Below, piece by piece: positions 45,301 through 57,300 of a stretch of DNA of 64,000 nt. The notes beneath the pieces are model-generated. The model ran no database searches. It was not told where the DNA came from and saw nothing but the letters and a program-made list of their open reading frames with translations. The position numbers and the translations under genes are program-made. Numbering within the stretch: the first letter of the stretch is position 1; each line of letters opens with the position of its first letter. This DNA is from Cepaea nemoralis (taxonomy: Eukaryota; Mollusca; Gastropoda; Stylommatophora; Helicidae): the NCBI GenBank assembly GCA_014155875.1, contig JACEFZ010002092.1:62001-126000 (forward strand). Direction: 5' to 3'.

Positions 45301-48300
45301 GCAGGCAGCTCAGCGCAGTTCCCATTTCCAGCCCAATTTGAGTTTATCTCAGCTTCAGTCTGCCTCATTAAATAGCCAATTGTCTCCTTTAATTCAGAGC
45401 TCACTGACTACTATGTCCATGTCTATGCAACAGTCTCCGGCACCAATTTCTGTCCAGGCCCCGGCAGATTCCACCACCAAACCTAAACGGTCCAGGGGCA
45501 GAAAGAAGAAAGGAGAAATCAACCCTTCAGCTGCAGCAGATCAGGCAGAAGGTGGCAAGAAATCCAGCCCCACTCACGCCTTTTCTACTGGAAGTCCAGC
45601 AGCAGTCACACATACCCCATCATTCTCCGATACTGAACATGCCACTGACTTCTTCTCAGCATGTTTCCACATTACCTATGGGATCTCACAGTAGTTCAGT
45701 ACAGCAGAGCTTTAGAAACCCTGGCAGCAATCAGTATACCTCACGAGATGCTCAGAGGGCACAGACTCCCTCCATGCCACAAACGTATTCAATTCAAGAT
45801 CATCAAAGTCATGGTTATGCTCCTATTCAGAGTCCAAAAATCTCTCATCAGAATATAGCACGATCACAGTCCGAGTTTGCATTGCCTAATAGTGTGCCCA
45901 ATGAAAAATCCTCCTCACTGCCATCATCCTGTAAGCAGCAGAAAAAGTCTGGCCCACCCACACCAAAAAGTAGCAACAGTCAAAGCAGTCAGATGTTCAG
46001 ATCCAACATTCCAGACAACCAGCAGCATATTCAGAACTTTGCAAGTCATGCAGTTCTCATGGGTAATAGTGGCCAACAAAGAGGGTCTCCTATGCAAGAG
46101 AGTCGATCAGGAGGCATGGGTAGGGTGCAGAATTTTGATAATTCTCCTCAGCAGAAGATGGCTTGTCAGATGTCACCAATTGGGCAGCCATCTCCACAAG
46201 GCAGCATTGGATCTGATACCAGTGGTTTCAGCACCAGTAAAATTAATAATTCAAGTCATATGATGGGGGCTGGTCTCATAGGCTCGCAGCCAGCTGTCTC
46301 TTTATCGCAGTCTTCTTTGGACTCGAGACCTGTTAGCGTTGAACCTACCACAATGTCCCACACATATGAACAGGGACACTCTGCTGGATTGATAGACTCA
46401 CAAGATTCAGGTCATTTCCAGATAGACTTCACAGCCCAGCCATTTCTGGAACAGTTAGTTGGTGTTCAGCCTAACATGGCCATGCCTTCTGCAGGCTTTG
46501 CACACACGACAGCAGAAAATGGAGAAGTGGTGTTCACAACTCTAGTTACACCGGCAGAGAATGCTCGGATGCAGCAGCAGCACCATGACTCGACTACCAG
46601 TGAAGGTTTTAGGCCCACTTATCATGGAGAACCGGTACATGATATTCAACCAATAGGACCAGTTGGTAGTCACTTAGGAATGGAAGATGGGTCATTTCAT
46701 GCTTTCTTTGACAACCAACGAGAGATGGAGCAGCAAAGTAACATGTCTGGAAGTGGTTCACAACATCAGGCCACACCCGAGCCAGAGACAATGAGCCTGA
46801 CGTTTATGCCTTATTTGACTGAGGATGAAGAGCTTGGTCACTTCAGTCAGATCTGTCAGCCTGTGCCTATGGTCAAGAAAGAACCCAGTGACACAAGGTC
46901 CAGACATCCATGGAAAGATTCTTTCCAGGGCTCATTTTTAAGCTATCTTCAAGGGCATAAACAGGAGACATTATCTAGTGTCTCTTCTTCAGCAGTAACC
47001 AAAAAACCCCAGCTGCCTAAGTACATCCCGGAACCACGTAGACCAAAACCTCCTCCTGCTCCTGCTCAACCCAAAGAGAGCATGAACTTCTCAGATGCCG
47101 AAGACAGTCAATCAGTGGTTAGCAGCAGAGTCAATGACTTGATTTCCAGTCTCAGTGATAATGACAACTCCTCCCAGAAAAGTGAGAGTGATAGAGAGGG
47201 GTACTCAGTTCAGAGGACTAGTGAGCTGGCTGTGAAAATTACTCTTCCAAAGCACAAGAAGAATAAGTTAGGACCTTTCGCTGAGATGTCCCATTTAAAA
47301 GACAGAAGTATTGGCAGGGATAAGGAGGGGCTGATGAAAAGAAAACGAAAGAGGGTGAAAAAGCACATCGCTGAAGAAGAAGAAGAAGACTATATGCCCG
47401 GCCAGATGTCCGAAGAGGATGCAGATTTGCATTTAGAGGACGTGTTATCTCGGCAGTCGACACCTCCTCCTGCTAGGACATCTATTGGTAGGAAAGCCAA
47501 GGACAAATGCATGGAAAAAACCAAACGACACGGTCAGTGTTTTTATTTCTGTGTCGCAATAAGTGTTTTATTCTTTTTTTTTTTTTTGTTATCGACCGCC
47601 AAAGCTTTCTTATAATTCAGTATGCTGTACCAGATATGATTTGTGTAAATAAATGTGTTTTTTTTTTCTAAATTTACCAATATTGTGCATGGGCCACACT
47701 GAATAAAGTCATAAATCCAGTTGATCCTGGTCATCAGTAGGGATTTACTATAATATTAAAAACATACCCAGTAGTTTGGATATCTATTGAAAATGAAACT
47801 CAATCAACTGTACATGAAAACATAATAACGAAACATATCTGGATATAGAAAGAGCCAGAGGAAGATCAAGAAAATCGAAGGATAGGAAACATCAAGTATA
47901 AATTAAACAAACATGGATATGATGTAACCACGGAAGCACATCTGGCCTTTTCATTGTGGCTTTGATGAGTGGTCTAGTCAAACCTGCAGCTGTCAATACC
48001 TCAGTATTTGTTGTGTTCTCCTTGCACACTGTTCTCATCATTCTTCTCAAAATCACATCACCACTGCCTCCGCTTTGCCATCGTTCCATTACTCATTGTC
48101 CTGTACTCACTTTCATGTGCAAGAACATGCCATCTTCAATTATTTTTTTATGCATGCACATGCATACGCATGCACACACACACACAGACATACATGCAGA
48201 CACAGACAGGCAAGCACGCAGATAGACAGGCAGACATGCGGTCACGCAGACAGACATATAGAGACAGATACACATGCCCAAATCAAACACACACAAACCC

Positions 48301-51300
48301 ATTCAAATGCAAACAAGTACAGTTAGACATACACACAAGGTATATCACTATATATTTAGCCAATTCAAAATATGTACCTCTCATAGTGTGGTTAATGGTA
48401 ATACAGTGTGGTAATACTGGCTGAGTTCAAGGGGGCAGATAATCAGTATGTAGATTGTATTGAAAAAGCTTGCATGTGAATGAGATTTAGCCAGAAGAAA
48501 TTAGAGGGTTCTGTTTCTTCAGAGCACATAAAAGACATTTTAACAAGTTCTAGCTAAGGATGGGCTTGGCGGGAGATATAGAGAGCCATCGGGTGATAAG
48601 GCGCACAGGCTGTTCTTGTCACATAAACAGTGAGTTTGTAGAGGCCCATGTTAGTTATTTTAAGTGACTAGTAAATTTTCTTAACCTGACCACATCAACC
48701 ATGATAGTGTGTGGCAGTTATTGGAGGTTACTGGTACATTTTCTCTACATGAAACATGATAGTACTTGCTACCCATGGTGCATGTGGCAGTTATTGGAGG
48801 TTACTGGTGCATTTTCTCTACATGTCACGTGAAACATGGTAGTACTTGAGACCTAAGTTGTGTGTGGCAGTTATTGGAGGTTATTGATACATTTTTTCTA
48901 CATGTCACGTGAAACATGGTAGTACTTGAGACCTGAGGTGTGTGTGGCAGTTATTTAAGGTAACTAATACATTTTCTCCACATGAAACATGGTATTACTT
49001 GGGACTTGTGGTGTGTGTGTCAGTTATTGAAGGTTACTGACACATTTTGTCTATATGTCACATGAAACATGGTAGTACTTGAGACCTATGGTGTGTGTGA
49101 CAGTTATTGGAGGTTACCGATACATTTTGTCTACATGTCATGTGAAACATGGTAGTAGTTGAGACCTGAGGTGTGTGTGGCAGTTATTGGAGGTGACTGT
49201 ATTAGGCTTTCTCTGCCATTTCATCAACCATGAGATTGCTTGGGACCCATTTTTTGTGTCTGGCAGTTGTTGGAGATGACAATAATGTTTTATCTGCTAT
49301 ATCATCAACCATGAGAGTACTAGGGACCCATGTTATTGGAGGTAATTGTATTGTTTTATCTGCTGTATCATCAACCATGAGAGTACTAGGGACCCATGTT
49401 ATTGGAGGTGACCGTATTGCTTTCTCTTCTGTATCATCAACCATGAGAGTACTAGTACTGTCATGTTTTTGGCAGTTGTTGGAGGTGACTATTGTTTTCA
49501 CTGCCGTATTATCAGTCATGAGTGAATAATTGACCTGTGCTGCGTGGGTGGCAGTTACTGGAGGTGATAATTATTGGGATTGACTATAGTCAGTTTCTCT
49601 ACCTGTCATGTCAACCATAAAAGTTTAAGGGACACATAATGTATGTGATATTTATTGGGATTGACTGTAGCCAGTTTCTCTACCCGTCATGTCATCCATA
49701 GAAGTATAAGGGACGCATAGTGTGTGATAATTATTGGGATTGACTGCAGTCAGTTTCTCTACCTGTCATGTCATCCATAGAAGTGTAAGGGACGCATAAA
49801 GTGTGTGATATTTATTGGGATTGACTGTAGCCAGTTTCTCTACCCGTCACGTCATCCATAGAAGTATAAGGGACGCAGTAGTGTGTGATAATTATTGGGA
49901 TTGACTGTAGTCAGTTTCTCTACCTGTCATGTCACCCATAGAAGTGTAAGGGACGCATAAAGTGTGTGATAATTATTGAGATTGACTATAGTCAGTTTCT
50001 CTACCTGTCATGTCATCCATAGAAGTATAAGGGACGCATAGTGTGTGATAATTATTGGGATTGACTATAGTCAGTTTCTCTACCCATCATGTCAACCATA
50101 GAAGTATAAGGGACATATATTGTGATAATTATTGGGATTGACTATAGTCAGTTTCTCTACCTGTCATGTCAACCATAGAAGTATAAGGGACATATATTGT
50201 GATAATTATTGGGATTGACTATAGTCAGTTTCTCTACCTGTCATGTCATCCATAGAAGTATAAGGGACACATAGGGTGTGTGATAATTATTGGGATTGAC
50301 TGTAGCCAGTTTCTCTACCCGTCATGTCAACCATAGAAGTATAAGGGACACATAGGGTGTGTGATAATTATTGGGATTGACTGTAGCCAGTTTCTCTACC
50401 TGTCATGTCATCCATAGAAGTATAAGGGACACATAATGTGTGTGATAATTATTGGGATTGAGCTATAGTCAGTTTCTCTACCTGTCATGTCATCCATAGA
50501 AGTATAAGGGACACATAATGTGTGTGGTAATTATTGGGATTGACTGTTGTCAGTTTCTCTACCTGTCATGTCATCCATAGAAGTATAAGGGACACATAGG
50601 GTGTGTGATAATTATTGGGATTGAGTGTAGTCAGTTTCTCTACCTGTCATGTCAACCATAGAAGTGTAAAGGACACATAGTGTGTGATAATTATTGGGAT
50701 TGACTGGTCAGTTTCTCTACCTTGCCATGGGGCAGGTACCCGCTATTGACGTCAACAAAAACATGGAGAGAATCCTGGAACCCAAAAGCGTACGGAATCT
50801 AGGATACAAGTTGTGAACGCAGAAACGTCACTCTGACGTCACTAGACTACAAGGAGTCTAGTGCTGGAGTTCGCAATGGCAAGTTGTGTGTACACATTCG
50901 AATCAATTGTGGCAGGACAAAGTGGATAACAGTGTTGATGGAAGATCAGTGGATGGATGACATGGATAGATAAAGGGATGAAACACTGATGATGTCAAGG
51001 AATGTTGCCGTCGACTGAAAAACTCTGTGGGCAGAGATCACCTAGACAGACTGATCGAACAGCGTCACAAATGATAGACAGAAGAAAGGAAGAATGAAGG
51101 AGACGAAAGGATTGAGAAATGAAATAGGGTTCGTATGTTAGTGTCTTAGATATTAATTAACTCTATCGCCGGCTTGGCAGCACAGGCCCTTTAGAGAAAT
51201 AATATCAATGTTACTACTATAACCGTAGCTGTGAAATAAAGCAGCGATTATTTTTGATGTTCAACAAGAGTCTACCTTATCATTCATTCCTCGTTCGGCT

Positions 51301-54300
51301 CCAGTTCATTTATGGTTTGCTGTTGATCCTTTGAGCTGTGAAATTAAACATTGACTTACCGTTGATTCATTCATGCTAAGTAGCCGAGTCACGGTATGGC
51401 ATACCTGTCATGTATAATGTGTGTGATAATTATTGGGACTGAGGGTAGTCAGTTTCTCTACCTGTCATGTCAACCATAGAAGTATAAGGGACACATAGTG
51501 TGTGATAATTATTGGGATTGAGTGTAGTCAGTTTCTCTACCTGTCATGTCATCCATAGAGTATAAGGGACACATAATGTGTGTGGTAATCATTGGGATTG
51601 ATTTTAGTCAGTTTCTCAACCTGCCATGTCATCCATAGAAGTATAAGGGACACATAATGTGTGTTTGTGATAATTATTCTATCCTCGCTTCAGAGGTCAC
51701 AGATTGTGAGAATTGTATGGATTTTTTGCCCTGGCCATGCAGGATTGCGAGGGAATGAGCAGGCTTATAGACTGGCAGGGAATGCACCTCTTGGTGGTAG
51801 ATTACCTATGGACAAGGGAGAGGTGGTCAAGCGCCTGTTGGACCAGGTGGGGGAGGGGGGCAGATTGAGAACCTGTATGTGGAAAGAATGATATTGCTGG
51901 GTATCTTTAAGGGTTCTAGAAGAATCTCAGTCCTGAGAGGGAAGACTAGGAGAACTTTCAATCAGACAGCGGTGTGAACGATTAGTAGTATAACTCTTCA
52001 CTGGCTGTTGAACAAGGGGGCGGAGCGTTGTGGGAATGTCCTGAGCGCAGTGATGTCAGTTCTTAACTCAAGCTCAACTAAACTATTGGAATTGATTGTA
52101 GTCAGTTTCTCTACCTGTGTAGGACAACTTGTTTTGGCACTGTCAGGTTGGACCACTTGTGTTGTGGTGAAGAATGTATAGTGCTGTGGCAATCATGATT
52201 GCTTTAAACTAATCAGAAATTAAAAACTCTAGATTTCTGTAATAGTTACTGCTTTTTCACTGTTGCATGCTAGATTCAGTCTGTTTCAGCATAGGAGGTT
52301 AGTTTCAGTACTGTTACAGATTGTATAGTTACCCAGCAATGTTAACATCCAAATATTTAACTCTAATGTTAAATCACTACTGCCATATGGCGAATGACTA
52401 AAAGAATTGTTAATTAACTACAAACATTCATTAACTGGTGCTTCTGCAGGATAGTGGGACTAAAATGGTAAGACAGAGTCACCAGTGTGGAGCTCATGGG
52501 GAGAACTAGACAAATGTCAGTGAATCAGAAGGTGAGAAAAAGACTGGTGTTGGATAGGATACACATTACTATTAGTGTTGGAACTCTTCGCTGGCTGCTG
52601 AGGATGGGGATGGAGCGCTTATGGGAATGCCCCGAATGCTGTGATGTCGGTTCCTAAATCAATCAATCAATCAGGATACACATTGAGGAAACCTGAGGAC
52701 AGGATCACTAGACACTCCCTCATCCGGAGCCCACAGCGCGAATACTGTAGTGGGAGATCTAAAAGCACATGAAGACAAGAATGTGTGTGTTGTTTGTCCG
52801 TCAAGAATGATGATGACCATTCATTTCATCCAGTCGGGTTGAAAGTATGGAGCCGTGGGTTCTAAGATGTCTGATAAGGCCTATTTTGGCTCGAAATGTT
52901 CTTTGACAATGTGGACAAAGAATGCTTGACGTTTCTGAACGAGGATTTCCTGCAGTGGTTTTTCTGTCCTGCCTTTTCTTTACAGCTCTTGCAGTCCTGG
53001 TTGCCTCACACATGACTGCACCCTTGTGTAATGATGCACGCCACGAATTTCGGTCTTTGGCAGCAGTCTCCCAGGTGTCATGATGAATTCCAAAAGCATT
53101 CAGAGAGATTTTCAGAGTGTCTTTAAAGCGTTTCCTCTGGCCACCTTGGGAGCGTTTACCACAACGCAGTTCGCTGTAAAAAAATTCGTTTAGGGAGCCT
53201 GTGATCTGGCATGCGAGTCAAGTGACCAGCCCAACAAATCTGATTCTTCATCAGTAGAGTGTGGATACTGGGCATGGACACTCTTTCTAGGACTTCAGTA
53301 TCTGGGATCTTGTCTTGCCATTTAATCTTCAGTAGCTTCCTTAGGCAGACTGTGTGGAAGTGGTTTAATTTCCTAGCGTGTCGCTGATAAACAGTCCAGG
53401 TTTCACAAGCATATAGCAGTGTGGATAATACAACTGCTTTGTAGACTTTTAGCTTTGTTTGCAGGCTTATTCCATTTCTGTCCCATACATTCTTGTACAG
53501 TCTGCCAAAGGCCACACTGGCCTTGGAGATTCTTGCATTCACTTCGTCATCAATTGTGGCAGCTTGTGACACAGTGCTGCCAAGATAGGTGAATTTGTCC
53601 ACAATACTTAGTCTATGACCATTCACTTTGATATTCGGCACAGTGTGATTATTCCCTGGAGCTGGCTGGTACATAACTACAGTCTTCTCCAAGTTGATAT
53701 TGAGCCCAAAGTTGGCACAGGAATGTGAGAAAGCTGTAATATTATGTTGCATGTCCGCCTCTGAGTTGGCGTATAGAGGAGTGCAATCATCAGCAAACAG
53801 GAGCTCTCTGACGGTGTCGCTGTTAATTTTGGTTTTAGCTTTCAGCTTTCTGAGATTGAATAACTTTCCATCCATGCGGTAGTTGATGTCTATTCAAATG
53901 TCATCGTGCATGGGCAGAGATGCAGGAGACAGCAAAAGGTAGGACAGCTTAGTGTGGGATGGTTGATGACAGCGGCTCTATGCCTCAATGGGGCATCAAG
54001 TTCAGGCGAAGAAGAATGTAAAAATACATTGCTACTTACTTTATTATTGTAGTTAGTGACAGCAAACATTCATGCCTGACCAGGATTGTTCTGTGTATAA
54101 TTGTTCTGATTTCAATCAATTTTAAGAGTGATCAAAATACTTTGAGTCCATTTGACATGCCCTTCAAATTATATAGCTTTTTTCATTAAATGAATCATGC
54201 CTTGCTGATATATAATTTTAATGTAGTTAGAGAAGAAATAAAGTGGAGAACTTGGTGACAACTGGCAAGATTGAGGGGAAGACAGAGAAGTAAATACCTG

Positions 54301-57300
54301 ATTAGTTTGACCACTTGCCATGGTCGAGACAAAAACATTGAGCTGATCCACGACTCTAATGATCGAGTGAAATTGCGAACCATGACCACCCACGCTTACA
54401 GGCATGGCACATGATGGATGGATGTTATACATTTCCTTTATTCTGGAGTAGTGGATCACATGCTTAACCATCTCAGACAAAGATGAAAAATGGTAGGTCT
54501 CATACACACATTGCCACATTATGTGATATTGATCACGTTACCCCATTGAGTGCTGCGCAGTCAGAAGACGGGGCAGCACCATATTCCCCATCGAGGAGGA
54601 TTGTTTTAATTAAAGTGGTCCACCCATCCTAACACTGGCACCAGACAATGTCCCTGGAAGCCAAGCTGGCCAGCATGATATTTACATCATCCATAAAGTG
54701 CCAGTTGGATCTATACAAGTTTGGAGCCAAATGAATGAAACACCAGAAAACAAGAAGTAGATTTCTGGTGATTCATGCATTGCCATTTAAAGCTTTATTA
54801 CAGCTTTCCTTATTCTAATTTTGTAGCCAGTGCCATATGCTGAATACACCTCATGGCCTGAAAGAGGGTTCTTCACTAAGTGGCTACTTGTGGTAGTTAC
54901 TTATTTCTATTCCTGCCTGATGTCATCCATTCCTCAGCCTTCTTGTGTCAACAAGTATTTGTCATCATTGGCTCATTGTTATTTATTCTCAGGTTCAGAC
55001 AGCAGCTCAGATGAGCCCATCCCTTATCCAATCAAGGGTAAAGGGAGTTTGAAAAAGGAGGACTCTGACAAAGATTATGACTCAGACAAAGATCCTGTCT
55101 GGATGCCATTTGAATTGGTAGGTCTGTAGATGTGAATAAATGTGTTTATCTCTTAAGTTTTGCTTAGTTCAAGTATTCATGTCCGAGAAGGATAATCTGG
55201 TCACAAATGCTGGTACAAAAATTGTGCAGTTCTGACTATGACCACTGCATTTGTACCCGTCCATGGGTGTTCCAATCTCCTCCATAAACCCATTAGTGCA
55301 CAACAATTAACTGTGCCAGTCTATATAAGGCAGTGTTTCCCAACGTGGGGCCCACGCCCCACAGGGGGGCAATTCGATTGTTAAGGGGGGCAATTCGAAA
55401 ATGGAAGAAATCGGCTGGATATAACAAAATGGGGCGACTTGAGGCTGTAGTTAACTAAATTGGAACCTGACATAAAATCTCTTTGCAGCAAGCATCATGC
55501 GCAAGGATCTCACTACATTTAAATAATTACTAATAATTAAAATAATATAGAAACATCTTACATTAAAATTATTTTGTACTTGCATTTAAGATCGCCATTA
55601 TATGTTTTGAAAATTTACTTACTGTGCTTGCAATAATTTCCTAGTGATTTCTTCCTAAACCTATCGGTCCTTTGGCTAGGATCGGGTGCATTTGCTGCTC
55701 TCCCCCCAGTAGTGCACCTGGTCTGGTCAAGGGGCCGGGATGATCACATAAAAACCCATTACATATCTTCACCTTAGATGTGGGCCTGGTGGACCACTGT
55801 GGGCAATAGCTCACAGTGAGACTAAGGGTCCACACAAAAAAGGGGGGAGGCGGGGGAACCAGCTTGTCTTGGGGGGGGGAGGGGGGGGGGGCGCTCGGCT
55901 CTGGCCCCTCTGGGAACCGTGAACCCTTCTAAAATTAAAACAAATTCAAGTTTCTTTAGTGAACATTTCAATTTTTGAATATTAAAAATGATGCATATGC
56001 TTGGGGGGGGGGGGGGGGGGGCATAAGAATTTTAGAAAGGCTTAGGTGGGGCGTAGCACAAAAAAGGTTGGGAAACACTGCTTGTTATTAGTATTATATT
56101 AGTAAGCCACTGACAGATCTTCCAGATACTATGCCACAGCATGGTTAGATTGGGTGACCTTCCTCTCCCCTTTTCCTTCCCCAACTCAGTAACATTGGGT
56201 GGCTATTTGTAGATAAAGTGCTTATGGGCACCAGAAATCTGGCTACTTGATTAGAATACAGTGGGTCATGTGTAGTGTTGTTTAGGTTTTTTCAGGTCGT
56301 GTTTTTATGTGTGACAATCTCATGTGTTAATATTTTGTTTTATTACAATGTGAATGAATATATCAAATTAACACAGACAGACAGACACATGCATACACAC
56401 ACACACACTACCACCACCACCCTATGTATGTGTGTGAAAGAGAGAAATACTGACAGATGTATGCGAAACAGCCGCTGAATTGTTATAATCAACTGCTCAC
56501 ACTTCAGCAGAAATAGCATATGTTGTAAGGGGTAATGTGTATGTGCCTTTATGTGTGTTTTAACGTTGAAAGTAATGTTATTTAGGGCTCCACAGGATGA
56601 GGTTGGGAGCCTTGGTATCATATTGGACTGTAAGAGCACTTATCATCACAGTGATCCGAGTTCAATTCTCAGTTGAGAAATTTGTTCCAAGCTACATACC
56701 ACTCGAAGGTTGACCCATCTTTATAGAGAGATTGCTTGAATAATGTTTATAGAACTCAAGCAGTGGGAGGTTGTTGTATCTAGCTTTCAGCTCATCTTTG
56801 CTTGTACACTGTTTATAGAACTCAAGCAGTGAGAGTTTGTTGTACCTAGCTTTCAGCTTATCATTGTTTGTACCACGTTTATATAACTCAAGCAATGTGA
56901 GGTTGTTGTACCTAGCTTTCATCTCATCATTGCTTGTACATTTATAGATCTCAAGCAGTGTGAGGTTGTTGTACCTGGCATTCAGCTCATCATTGCTTGT
57001 ACATTTATAGAACTCAAAACAGTGGGAGGTTGTTGTACCTAGCTTTCAGCTCATTGCTAATACAATGATTATAGAACTCAAGCAGTGGGAGGTTGTTGTA
57101 CCTAGCTTTCGGCTCATCATTGCCTTGCAGCTGAATGATTTTGTGTTGTAGGTTATCAGGCACATCAGCTGGTTCCGCAGTAAAAGGTGTTGATTTTCAG
57201 TTCCATTTGTTTACTTTTCATGTCCTTGAATCTTTCATTAAATACCTCAATTGGTTTTCGTGCATTCACTAGCATATTTGTTATTTCATAAAGGAATCCA

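Noticed and set aside
44220..46263. Extra plus-strand ORFs of 60-130 codons in the large host exon
   Set aside because: They are shadow frames of the PRR12/QSER1-like exon.
48008..48424. 138-codon plus-strand ORF with THTH and TDRQ runs
   Set aside because: Translation of CA/GACA microsatellite sequence.
49202..49529. Open frames on both strands across the 64-bp array (STLMVDDTADKTI repeats)
   Set aside because: Unit length and base composition leave several frames open; no start, splice or conservation evidence.
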